Shown: positions 1 through 11,404 of the stretch, in pieces
Position numbering within the stretch: position 1 is the first letter of the stretch
Layout of the letters: every line of letters starts with the position of its first letter
Assembly: GCF_026151205.1 (NCBI RefSeq)
Contig: NC_087080.1
Coordinates: forward strand, 5,993,096 to 6,057,095
Origin: Bolinopsis microptera
Lineage: Eukaryota > Ctenophora > Tentaculata > Lobata > Bolinopsidae
Reading direction: 5' to 3'
DNA length: 64,000 bases
Translations under genes and position numbers: made by a program
Notes under the pieces: model-generated
The model's database searches: none
Seen by the model: only the letters and a program-made list of their open reading frames with translations
What the model was told of the DNA's origin: nothing

Positions 1-205
1 GTTTCCTCTTCTACCTCCGTTTCCTCTTCTACCTCCGTTTCCTCTTCCACATACATTTCCTCCTCTACATTCGTTTCCTCTTCTACCTCCGTTTCCTCTT
101 CTACCTCCGTTTCCTCTTGATCTTCTACATACGTTTCCTCTTCTACAATCGTTTCCTCTTCTACCTCCGTGTCCTCTTCTACCTCCATTTCCTCTTCTAC
201 CTCCG
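1..205 (-). repeat. 18-bp coding minisatellite (acidic tail)
   Basis: An 18-bp unit (plus strand gtttcctcttctacctcc) repeats about eleven times with small changes. It stays in frame with the ShKT exon and gives a Glu/Val/Thr-rich tail. One unit has an in-frame insertion near 118-135. Confidence 0.75.
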
Positions 206-3200
206 TCTCATCTTCATCTTTCTCCACTTCACAAAATCCACAAGATTTTGCGCAATTAACTGTCATAGACTCATAGTGTTCGCTACCTGTGGATTATTTG
301 GACATTAGGATTTGAGCAAGACTTTGGATGTAAATTGCAGGAAAGAAAATCCTTTTTATCGCACTCAAATAAGCTCTTTCATTCAAATTTCTGATTGTTT
401 CTGAATAGACGCAGTGGAGACAGATTCTAATGGAAATAAATAGCTGAATAACGTATCGACATTTCTACGTCATACTCATATTCTGAAATAGTATTAATTC
501 AATTATAACGATCAATATGTACATGATTAAAAATTTGACGACGAAATTTATTTCAAACAAAATATATAACTGTAAAATAGTTATCCACTGTAAAACAGTG
601 GATTTTACAGTGGATAACTATTTTACAGTCATATATTTTGTTTGAAATAAATTTCGTCGTCAAATTTTTAATGTACATATTGATCGCTATAATTGAATTA
701 ATACTATTTCAGAATATGTATTCGACGTAGAAATGTCGATACGTTATTCAGCTATTTATTTCCATTAGAATCTGTCTTCACTGAGTCTATTCGGAAACAA
801 TCAGAAATTTGAATGAAAGAACTATCAAATCATGAGACTCAATAACACTACACGAATCCACCAGATTACTCAAATAAGCAATGTTTGTTACATATTGTAC
901 CTGAATCGCAGTATCCATTAGACATCCAACTCGCGCAGTTTCCAGCATGTTCAGAATTGTCTGCACAACCTGTGGATGTTTGAAAGGTCTTTTGATATCT
1001 AAAAACCACAAGCGTCACGACGAAAATATTTTCCGTTTATTTATAAGAAAGGCATCATGTAGCCGGTGGGCCCGACATGATACGACATATCTCGACACGT
1101 CGGGGTTTGTCGGGGTTTGTCGGGATTCGTTAATAATGGATGAAAAGTGATAAGAAGTTGCTTAAAGAAGATTGATCAATGGCAGTCACGGGCTGTTGAT
1201 TTTTTTTTTAAATTTTTATTTACGTATTTATTTATTTATTTATTTAAAACTTTTAAAAATAAATAATAATAAACAGAGGCCTCATGTAGCCGGTGGGCCC
1301 GACATGATACGACATATCTCGACACGTCGGGGTTTGTCGGGGTTTGTCGAGCCTGGAGGCTACATGTTGCCTTAAGAAGCGATTGCAAAAACAAATAATT
1401 TCTGCCATATTGTTCAAAGTTTAGTCTTGAAGTCTTAGTAATCTTACCATCTCCAACCTCCTTCACTTGACAAAAGCCACAAGTCTTAGCGCAATTAAAA
1501 AGCATTCCTCCATAGTGTTCACTACCTGTAGATTGTAGTTACGTTTATTGACAATGTTTTTAATGCAATATTAAGGGGGCCGGGGGGGGGTCTTCATCAA
1601 AATTCTCTCGAAATCGACTTTATAGTTGTTTCTGATAGAGGGGAGTGATATCTATCAGCTGCTTTTGGTCCCATGGAAAAATATTGTTCCTAGCCGAAAT
1701 TATCGCTGGTCAAAGGTCAGCGCTTATGTGTAATTGTATTGTGCGAGCGATTTTCAATCGCGCGTTCTGAAAATCGAGTCTAAAAATCTATCTTCTCCTA
1801 CATTTTTTGAGCAATCACCCTCAAACTTTTAGGATATGTTCTTTGGATCAGTAAGAAGAGAACTCTAGAGCCAGAATTTTGAGATAGGCCTTTAAAGATT
1901 TTTAATCCGATTTTGAAATTCTTGGACCTCTAAAAATTAAGGTCCAAGAATTTCAAAATCGAATTAAAAATCTTTAAAGGCCTATCTCAAAATTCTGGCT
2001 CTAGAGTTCTCTTCTTACTGATCCTAAGAACATATCCTGAAAGTTTGAGGGTGATTGCTCAAAAAATGTAGGAGAAGATAGATTTTTAGACTCGATTTTC
2101 AGAACCCGCGATTGAAAATCGCTCGCGCAATACAATTACACATAAGCGCTGACCTTTGACCAGCGATAATTTCGGCTAGGAACAATATTTTTCCATGGGA
2201 CCAAAAGCAACTGATAGATATCACTCCCCTCTATCAGAAACAACTATAAAGTCGATTTCGAGAGAATTTTGATGAAGACCCCCCCCCCCCCCGGCCCCCT
2301 TAACGGATAGAATAATTAACTTGGAATTAAAACGACCTATTTTCAATATTTGGGATATATTAGCTAGTATAGAATTTGGTAATGTAGTTAAAATCACCTG
2401 AATCACAGTATCCAGCAGCCATCCAACCTGCACAACTTGCGGCATGTTCAGATTTGTCTGCACAATCTGTGGATGTTTTAAAGAGTATTCTGATGAATAA
2501 ATACCTCCAGCTTCATTATTATTAAAATTTTAAACATTAAGTTAATCAGAATCCATTCAAAAATTAGATAATTTCTACGATTTTGTAAGTGCAAGGAATT
2601 TTTGAACCAAATTGTGAATTTGTAATTTATTACCTTCTTCTTCCTCCACTTCACAAAGGCCGCACGTCATCGGGCAATTAGCGATCATAAACTCATAGTG
2701 TTCACTTCCTGTGGATCATTTGGGTTTTCAGATCGCAGCAAAACTTTTGATATAAAATGCGATAAAAGAAAATCATTAATCATTCAACCCTATTGCCCTT
2801 TTACTCCTCAGCTTTCGGTCAAATGGGCATGTGCATCAATGGGCATATATGCATCTTTAAGCCTTAAGAACAGCTGAAACTTGAGTTATTATGAAAATCG
2901 TGTTCTCCGTGGCCGTCCTCTAATAAGCAAGTACAGCTATATTTCAGTTCAATAGAGTATAATATCAGAAATTATTATTTTTGGCCAAAATTTTACCAAA
3001 AAATGATGAAAATGATGCCCATTTTGGCTATTTCTTTTGTACCTTGATCACAAAATCCAGTAGACAGCCAACCTGCGCAGCTTTCAGCATGTTCGGATTT
3101 GTCTTCACAACCTGCTGTAATATAAGGGTAGTTTAATTGACAATATTAATTTAAAAAATGGCTGTTCAGTGTGACGCAAGCAACCAAGCAATTATGCTTT

Positions 3201-5570
3201 CTAGATAAAGATACAAATAATGTTGATACGATAAGAAATGAAAGATTGCACAAACTTAAACCTACGGTATTGTAAGTGCAAGGAATTTTTGAACCTAATT
3301 CTTAATTTGTAATTTATTACCTTCTTCTTCCTCCACTTCACAAAGGCCACACGTCATCGGGCAATTAGCGATCATAAACTCATAGTGTTCACTTCCTGCG
3401 GATCATTTGGGTTTTCAGATCGCAGCAAAACTTTTGATATGAAATGCGATAAAAGAAAATTATTACCAAGTACCAACCCTATTGCCATTTTACTCCTCAT
3501 ATTTCGGTCAAATGGGCATGTGCATCAATGGGCATGTGCATCTTTAAGCATTAAGAACAGCTGAAACTTGAGTTGAAAATCGTGTTCTCCGTCCTCTAAT
3601 AAGCAAGTAGAGCTCTATATTTCAGTCCAATAGAGTATAATATCAGAAATCATATTTTGACGATTTTTACCTAAATTTGACCAAAAATTGGTGAAAATGA
3701 TGCCCAATTTGGCTATTTCTTTTATACCTTGATCACAAAATCCAGTAGACATCCAACTCGCGCAGTTTCCAGCATGTTCAGAATTGTCTGCACAACCTGT
3801 GGATGTTTGAAAGGTCTTTTGATATCTAAAAACCACAAGCGTCACGACGAAAACATTTTCCGTTTATTTATAAGAAGCGATTGCAAAAAAAAATTCTGCC
3901 ATATTGTTCAAAGTTTAGTCTTGAAGTCTTAGTAATCTTACCATCTCCAACCTCCTTCACGTGACAAAAGCCACAAGTCTTAGCGCAATTAAAAAGCATT
4001 CCTCCATAGTGTTCACTGCCTGTAGATTGTAGTTACGTTTTATTGACAATGTTTTTAATGCAATATTAATGGATAGAATAATTAACTTGGAATTAAAACG
4101 ACCGATTTTCAATATTTGGGATATTAGCTACTTGCTAGTACAGAATTTGGTAATGTAGTTAAAATCACCTGAATCACAGTATCCAGCAGCCATCCAACCT
4201 GCACAACTTGCGGCATGTTCAGATTTGTCTGCACAATCTGTGGATGTTTTAAAGAGTATTCTGATGAATAAATAACCTCCAGTTTCATTATTATTAAAAT
4301 TTAAAACATTAAGTCAATCAGAATCCATTCAAAAATAAAATAATTTCTACGATTTTGTAAGTGCAAGGAATTTTTGAACCAAATTGTTAATTTATAATTT
4401 ATTACCTTCTTCTTCCTCCACTTCACAAAGGCCACACGTCATCGGGCAATTAGCGATCATAAACTCATAGTGTTCACTTCCTGTGGATCATTTGGGTTTT
4501 CAGATCGCAGCAAAACTTTTGATATAAAATGCGATAAAAGAAAATCATTAATCATTCAACCCTATTGCCCTTTTACTCCTCAGCTTTCGGTCAAATGGGC
4601 ATGTGCATCAATGGGCATATATGCATCTTTAAGCCTTAAGAACAGCTGAAACTTGAGTTATTATGAAAATCGTGTTCTCCGTGGCCGTCCTCTAATAAGC
4701 AAGTAGAGCTCTATATTTCAGTTCAATAGAGTATAATATCAGAAATTATTATTTTTGGCCAAAATTTTACCAAAAAATGATGAAAATGATGCCCATTTTG
4801 GCTATTTCTTTTGTACCTTGATCACAAAATCCAGTAGACAGCCAACCTGCGCAGCTTTCAGCATGTTCGGATTTGTCTTCACAACCTGCTGTAATATAAG
4901 GGTAGTTTAATTGACAATATTAATTTAAAAAATGGCTGTTCAGTGTGACGCAAGCAACCAAGCAATTATGCTTTCTAGATAAAGATACAAATAATGTTGA
5001 TACGATAAGAAATGAAAGATTGCACAAACTTAAACCTACGGTATTGTAAGTGCAAGGAATTTTTGAACCAAATTCTTAATTTGTAATTGCTTACCTTCTT
5101 CTTCCTCCACTTCACAAAGGCCGCACGTCATCGGGCAATTAGCGATCATAAACTCATAGTGTTCACTTCCTGCGGATCATTTGGGTTTTCAGATCGCAGC
5201 AAAACTTTTGATATGAAATGCGATAAAAGAAAATTATTACCAAGTACCAACCCTATTGCCCTTTTACTCCTCATATTTCGGTCAAATGGGCATGTGCATC
5301 AATGGGCATGTGCATCTTTAAGCATTAAGAACAGCTGAAACTTGAGTTGAAAATCGTGTTCTCCGTCCTCTAATAAGCAAGTAGAGCTCTATATTTCAGT
5401 CCAATAGAGTATAATATCAGAAATCATATTTTGACGATTTTTACCTAAATTTGACCAAAAATTGGTGAAAATGATGCCCAATTTGGCTATTTCTTTTGTA
5501 CCTTGATCACAAAATCCAGTAGACAGCCAACCTGCGCAGCTTTCAGCATGTTCGGATTTGTCTGCACAAC
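1..5570 (-). CDS. Multi-ShKT-domain protein, partial (3' end beyond window start)
   Basis: Two exon types alternate on the minus strand. Exons of 69 nt carry the first half of a ShKT domain (C-x-D-x(5)-C-x2-W-x4-G-x-C) at 5502-5570, 4817-4885, 4169-4237, 3728-3796, 3043-3111, 2398-2466 and 901-969. Exons of 75 or 78 nt carry the second half (M-x2-N-C-x2-T-C-G-x-C) at 5095-5169, 4406-4480, 3942-4019, 3321-3395, 2634-2708, 1448-1525 and 286 to below 1. All are flanked by phase 1 introns, so each pair makes one roughly 48-residue domain; seven are present. The last exon runs into an acidic six-residue repeat (E-V-E-E-E-T) that leaves the window. ShKT modules are disulphide-rich and usually extracellular; some occur in channel-blocking peptides, others in enzymes or structural proteins. 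No signal peptide or first exon is visible, so secretion and role are inferred only. Confidence 0.8.
376..819. repeat. Foldback element, about 220-bp inverted arms
   Basis: Bases 376 to about 597 are nearly the reverse complement of about 598 to 819, with almost no spacer. The centre is itself a small palindrome around gtggattttacagtgg. It lies in the last visible ShKT intron. The corresponding intron at 3396-3727 lacks it, so it is an insertion. Confidence 0.8.
1049..1372. mobile_element. MITE, TIR ggcatcatgtagcc, composite copy 1
   Basis: It begins ggcatcatgtagcc and ends ggctacatgttgcc, an inverted pair. Inside are tandem gtcggggttt decamers and a second start of the same element at about 1277, so two copies are nested or concatenated around an AT-rich middle. 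The homologous ShKT intron near 3860 runs ttataagaagcgattgc without it. Confidence 0.7.
1571..2303. mobile_element. Long-TIR MITE with TTAA target duplication
   Basis: Bases 1575-2299 form a giant inverted repeat with arms of about 355 bp. The ends are gggggccggggg and cccccggccccc, each bordered by TTAA (1571-1574, 2300-2303). The homologous intron at about 4066-4080 has one uninterrupted TTAA at that point. TTAA targeting is typical of piggyBac-type transposition. There is no transposase ORF, so the copy is non-autonomous. Confidence 0.8.
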
Positions 5571-5646
5571 CTGCTGTAAGGGTACTTTAAATGACAATAT
5601 TAATAAGATTGACCCGTCAGTGTGACGCAAGCAAACAAGAAATTAT

Positions 5647-5951
5647 GAGGCATCATGTAGCCGGTGGGCCCGACATGATACGACATATCTCGACACGTCG
5701 GGGTTTGTCGGGGTTTGTCAGGGTTTGTCGGGGTTTGTCGGGGTTTCCGGTTTGTCGAGCCTGGAGGCTTCTTTTTTTTTTCTTCCAACAAAAAGCCGAG
5801 ACGGAGTCATCAAGCTTTACGTGGAAAAACACTATACAAGAAGGCCTCATGTAGTCGGTTGGCCCGAGGCAAAACCCCTCGACAAACCCCGTTTGTCGGG
5901 GTTTGTCGGGATATGTCGGGGTTTGTCGAGCCTGGAGGCTACATGATGCCT
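5647..5951. mobile_element. MITE, TIR ggcatcatgtagcc, composite copy 2
   Basis: Same family as 1049-1372. It starts ggcatcatgtagcc and ends ggctacatgatgcc, with two partial copies joined through a T-rich stretch at 5768-5785 and variable numbers of the gtcggggttt decamer. ATTATG occurs on both sides and is a likely target duplication; the homologous ShKT introns have a single attatg there. Confidence 0.7.
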
Positions 5952-6625
5952 ATTATGTTTTAAATTAAGATACAATTAAATTTACATGGTATTGATATGA
6001 AAGGAAATAAAAAATTGCAAAAATGTAAACCTCGAGAATGTGTTGGTAGACAAAGGAATGCTAGTAGTAAGCTGCAAAATTTAATCTTCTTCATTATTTC
6101 GTTTGATACCCGAAATTCGTAGTTCTTAGCTTTTTATAAAATACGACACAAATGAAAGAGGTTCGTTTGATAAACTGCAATAATGGCAATAAATCGTTTT
6201 CTTTGGAATTGGCTTAGATTTAATTACAATCACCATACAACATGGTCAAGTCACCCTCAAAAAAGACAATAACCCTCAACTCTGATATAGCTGTGAAAGT
6301 ACAGGACTTGACTGGAATTCAATTTGTCACGTGACCAACTAGACCGCGACCAGTCAGTAAACAATACTCCTCTTTATTTGAAAACTGTTCGATTTAGTTA
6401 GGACAATTCATTTCATAACGAAAATTGTAGAACAATAGATCTAAATTTCATCACAAAAAGATCTTGAGTGCAAGGCATCGCATCTAGATTGTAGAATATC
6501 TTCTAATGGTATAATTCAAGTTTTAAAGTAAAACATAAGAAATTAAACGTACAGTGTTCCAAATATAAAATAATATTTTATATTGTATACGTAAACGTAT
6601 ATAAGTATATTACACTTATAATATA
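5952..6625. other. No gene seen; decayed ShKT-intron homology
   Basis: Bases 5955-6060 still resemble the ShKT introns at 3190-3290 and 4970-5060, but no further ShKT exon can be read upstream. The rest is AT-rich with no supported coding sequence. Confidence 0.5.
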
Positions 6626-7392
6626 CAGGGTGGGCCAAAAGTCAGTGTGCAAACGTTGGGTCTTATACCTCCGCCGTGTTTTGTATTTGAGAGCTGTTGC
6701 TTTGCAGATGGCATACTGTACTTACTGGTTCGAGGATTCCGTCGTCAAAATTTGAAAATTCGAATATTTTAGACCACGCCCATTCAATATTAAAACACCT
6801 ATATTGTTTTCTCTGAACATGCTGAACGCCTAATTTTTTCAGAGACGGTAGATTATCAAATTTTGCATATGATCTGAAAACATGAGGCAAAACGGATTAG
6901 AAATGAAGAAGTTATCAAGCATTTTGTGTATCTCGTTAACAAAATTGACTGGGTGATTATGTGACACCGTGACACGACACCTTAATTGGGCACCCTTAAC
7001 AATTCCCATAATGTTTAACGGGGTAGTTAACGGGGTCACCTTATCACGTGATTAGGTAAACCAATCACCTGATCACACGTAATGAATAAACTCGTTATGC
7101 TTCATATCTCGGTCATCTGAGAAGCTACAGTTCTAATTCTTTCAGGACAAACGTAATTCGAATGGCCAAACACAATTCAATAACATTTAGCTTGATCCGA
7201 CTATCCAAACTATCAAATAAATGTGAAAATGAACCTCCATTTGAAAAAAATGAACGCGAATATTTTTCGAGTTTACAAATTCCTCGAACCAGTGGTGGTA
7301 CTAAGTCATACCAGAAGGAAGTATTTCAATTGGGCACTCAGTGACTGAGCTATTAAGGCCAACGTTTGCACACTGACTTTTGGCCCACCCTG
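6626..7392. mobile_element. Mariner/Tc1-type MITE
   Basis: The 767-bp segment starts CAGGGTGGGCCAAAAGT and ends with its reverse complement. The inverted ends are about 33 bp and continue through gtcagtgtgcaaacgttgg. The end sequence resembles termini seen in mariner-like elements. Inside are only short ORFs and no D,D-x catalytic motif, so it is non-autonomous. Confidence 0.8.
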
Positions 7393-8208
7393 CACTGTAT
7401 AATATACTTTCAGCATATTATAATTTATAACTTTATAATAAGTCATAATCAATGAAAATTTAAAGACACCAAAATCTTCACAATTTGCCTATTATATAAT
7501 CGTAACGGGAGTCAAGTTGTTATACAACAGAAGCTGGGAATTCTAACAATAACTTCCAGGTGCCAACATCCAGAAAGTTTAAAATTTCCTTTCTCCTAAA
7601 AATTCATAAGCAGACATTTGATCATTTAATACAATAACAGCCATTATAAAATGCCCTAAAAAATGTCAGGTCTTCGCAGATTATCTGCCGATCTGCCTTC
7701 TTTCTGGATGTGGGGCCAGCTGCCTATTTGTTAATAATGACAGATCATTGAAGGTATTGTTATTATCAAATGCATACAATATTATAATAACAGTAATTGT
7801 TGTAGTCGCTATAAAATGATTTATTGAAAATCCCTCGTGGGGGGTGTGTCTCTAATGGACTCATTTATTACATACATACACATTATAGTACATCAAAGTC
7901 ATTTTAAAAATAAAGACCCCTATTGGCACCGTACCCCTGATCAAATTTGGTACCTTGATCGTCTCCGGTGAAGATTTGCTCTACAATCTACAATTCTACA
8001 TGTTGCTATTTGACAAGAACTTCAGACTCCACTGTAAAAGGGTTTCCCACTCCCGTCAAGGGTCTCGTCCCTAATCGGAATTTTTAACTGACTTAAAATT
8101 ACAATCAATCAATGCTGTTATTTCTGATAACAATCCCTAGACCTAACTTGACGTGTAACCATGTGACACGTGTGATCACCTGATCAATTAACATTTAACA
8201 CGTGACCG
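7393..8208. other. Intergenic, no gene seen
   Basis: AT-rich sequence upstream of the PAN2-like exons. I looked for exons encoding the PAN2 WD40 part and found none. Confidence 0.5.
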
Positions 8209-8239
8209 GTGACAGTAACTGACACCAAGCTCTCTTCAG

Positions 8240-9517
8240 GAATGTCAACGAATGACAGCGAGTTCTGGGCTAACCAAGTGAGCATCCACAAAGAAGAGAA
8301 CCACAAAAGCTGTCCTTCGGGGAAAAACTGCAACAACTCCGAATGTAAGCTTAGTCACGGTGTGGGACAGAGCAGTTGGTTACCCCTCAATGTGAGTATA
8401 TAGCACGTGACATGGCGTCCTACCACGTGACATGACGTCATACCCATCCGACATGACGTCCTACCACGTGACATGATGTCATACCACGTGACATGCCATT
8501 TCTTCGCGTGAAACGACGGTACACATCAGATGACCTCACGACCATTTCTCCCCTCAGTTCCATATCAAAGCTCCCAATGAGCACGGAGCATTGCAGTTCG
8601 CTAGAGGTCTACATGACGACAAGGAGAACTCTAAGGACTCTAATATACACGTGTTTGAGTATGAGTTGTGCTCTGTGATCGCAATGATTGACGCTCCTAG
8701 TAAGTTATACATTATAATACATATTGCATTGTTAAAATATTTGATATGTACTCAATATCATTATTCATAATTATAGAATATAGACTATAGAGTATAGGCT
8801 TGACATAAGCAAGCTGGAATTATATTTATTATTAGAATAAGAAACGCAGAAAAGATTAAAATTAGAAATTGAGATAGATAACTTGGTGTGGCATCTCCCG
8901 AATCGAACGGGTAATCATTTGGTTAATAGGCTTGACTACTTGAGTGTTGGTTATCTCAACACCACGTGACGTGACTTCACACCATGACCACGTGACATGA
9001 CGTCACGCTCTATTTATTACAGCGTCACAAGGTCTAATGTTACACTCGCTTGTGGGGAGGAACTACCATCAGAGACAAGGTATAGACGACTGTGCCTGGT
9101 ATCTGTTCAACGGCTGCTCTGCTATCAGCACTCATAACAAGGTAGGTTAATTGGGGCTACAATTATCATAACATCAGTTCACCATGCTTAAACCATTTTT
9201 GAATTGAACTGATTTGTACTCTTTCCAAACCACATTAGTATTGATCTTTAAAATAAATATTCTTCCCAAATTATGAGAAGATGATGGGTCCAGCACTAAA
9301 AAGAGAACACTAACACTAGAAAGAGAACAACCTCGTTATCACTTTTCAGGAAGCTACCAGTTTCGGACAGCCCTGGAAGACTCCGTGTACAATAGTATAC
9401 AAACAAGTGAAACTTCCCAAGGAGCTCTTCAACCATTCCACTCCAAACCCCCACGAACTTTTTACCCCTTTCAACATTATACCGGTTAGTTAGTTAGTCG
9501 ATTAATTAGTTAGTTGA

Positions 9518-9599
<82 letters not shown>

Positions 9600-11322
9600 G
9601 ACACAATACCGGTTAGTTTTTAGTTTAAAATTATATGTCACAATGGTGTGACTTCATTATATTTCTTTACATGTATTATGTTTAGGATGCAACCTAATGT
9701 CATGATATTTTTGAACTTATTAGCAATTAGACTGTTAGCTCGCTTCATAAGCATGTCATCTTCGTTCCAAAACTTTTTATGTCCTATGCATACACTCCTT
9801 GATAGTTATCTTGATCTAGTATCTTTGTTTCACACAATAGAGCATAAGTTGTGTGGTTTATCCACTGGGCTTAGATTTTGTGTTTAAGCTACCAAATTTT
9901 ATTATTTTTTATTATTATTATTATGTTCTTTCGATTAGTTATCTGAAGCTAAGTGATCTGACAGAGTACTACAATACATTTAGTAGCACATCCTCAAATG
10001 CAGAATTTAAAACCTGTAATTCACATAAGTCTTAAAACACATTATTTAGTTTCAAACATAACGACTCATAAAGTCATAATTTCCTTTGATGTTCGACTAT
10101 AAGATCTCCAACAAGAAACAAATCCTTGTGTTTAACCATGTCCACTAACCTGGGTGTCCCTCAGGGTCCTAACCTGATACCATTAGCATCTACAGAGAAC
10201 ATCACAAAAGGAGAGCTGGTAGGAATAGGGCTGTGTGTAGAGCCTGCTCCTAACTGCCTGTTAAGAGTGGTTTTAGTCAGAGGTCAGGGTGACCAGGAGG
10301 GTGTTCCTTTCAGTCACGATGTCTGCCCGACTAACTACGCTCCTGTGAGTTGTTCAGCTGACATGTTGTTTAAAGATATTGTGTGTTGAATAATTCATAA
10401 ACATATTCTAATTATACATTATTTTTGAATATTGTGCAAGACTGTTTTGTACTTTGCATATTAAAGCGTCTCAATCTTCTCGTACAATTTACATGTAAAA
10501 TGTAAAGACGTAAAGTGTCAACAGATGAGTGTCAAATACTGCATATAATATTTTCTGGAGTTTAGAATAATATTATTTTGTAGGCTGTAAAGTCATGTTA
10601 CTGTCTCAATGACGAATGCCTTATGCCAGACATTTGTGGATTTGGTTTTGCGCTGCTGTATAATGTATACACAGTATACTTTACTTCGCTACTTTCTCAC
10701 CAGTGTATCAGTTTTGATAAAAGTATGAATTATCTGATAATTGATCATCCACAGGAGGGTCACCAAAACGTGAAGTTACTTTACTTTAAGATAAAGTGTT
10801 TGGTGGACAGAGGGTTGATTTTAGTAGGACACAGCATTACCAAGCAGCTCAAATACCTGAACATTCACATACCCGCTCAACAGTACATTGACACTGCAGA
10901 GCTCTACCGACCTCAGCACTCTGGTGAGTCGATATTTTCAATAATTGCTCAAATATCTCATAATATCTTATCTATATTTACTCAAATATCTCATATCTTA
11001 TCTACATTTGCTCAAATATCTCATAATATTTTATCTATATTTACTCAAATATCTCATATCTTATCTACATTTGCTCAAATATCCCATAAGTTTATTCCAA
11101 ATTGTGGTACAATAACAAATAACACAATATAACAAATAACACACCTACGTCACAGGAGCAATACCACCACTACAGTTCCTTTGTCCGAGAATACTAAAAG
11201 TAGAGAACGTGCCTGGGGCCCACAACGACGCTGTCTTCTCCCTTCAGCTCTACGAGAAGTTCTTAGACCTCAAACGTGCTGGGCAGTTCGAGAAAACTCT
11301 AAAAGCTATACACTCGGAGTAG
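8240..11322 (+). CDS. PAN2-like protein, C-terminal half, nuclease motifs lost
   Basis: Eight exons join in phase: 8240-8391, 8558-8699, 9023-9141, 9350-9484, 10165-10344, 10584-10664, 10755-10923 and 11156-11322 (stop TAG). From ATG 8242 they give about 380 residues. Exons 1-4 match the end of the PAN2 UCH-like domain, including Y-H-Q-R, W-Y-L-F-N and a small C-x5-C-x4-C-x3-H cluster. Exons 5-8 match the PAN2 exonuclease region through V-R-G-Q-G-x2-E-G-x-P-F, D-x-G-x3-V-G-H and L-Q-L-Y. PAN2 normally shortens mRNA poly(A) tails with PAN3. Here the first catalytic block (L-D-A-E in PAN2) reads I-G-L-C, the Asp after VGH is Gln, and the His/Asp spacing of the last block is shortened. The WD40 half is absent. 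It may be a non-catalytic paralog or a decaying gene. Exon 6 boundaries are least certain. Confidence 0.75.
8402..8492. repeat. 20-bp repeat with E-box and CRE cores
   Basis: About four and a half copies of taccacgtgacatgacgtca lie in the first visible intron of the PAN2-like gene. Each joins CACGTG to a TGACGTCA-like core. Related stretches recur at 8960-9010, 11323-11404 and 11745-11815. Confidence 0.7.
8885..8968 (-). repeat. Possible tRNA-derived repeat
   Basis: The minus strand contains a B-box-like GTTCGATTC inside a 4-bp stem (CCCG/CGGG), and ggtgt/acacc could pair as an acceptor end. The A box is poor. A related sequence beginning ggtattgagata lies at about 16025-16080. A tRNA-derived SINE fragment is more likely than a working tRNA. 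Confidence 0.25.
9485..9600. repeat. GTTA tetranucleotide microsatellite
   Basis: A long run of gttagttag with a few interruptions starts exactly at the 5' splice site of the fourth PAN2-like intron, so the donor is part of the array. Confidence 0.85.
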
Positions 11323-11404
11323 TCATGTCACGTGACGTCATGTCATGTGTGATGACGTCATGTCATGTGTGATGACGTCATGTCACGTGACATGTGACGT
11401 CACC
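11323..11404. repeat. CRE/E-box-rich tandem repeat after the PAN2-like stop
   Basis: Repeats of gatgacgtcatgtcatgtgt with TGACGTCA and CACGTGAC cores begin directly after the stop codon and would fall in the 3' UTR. Confidence 0.65.
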
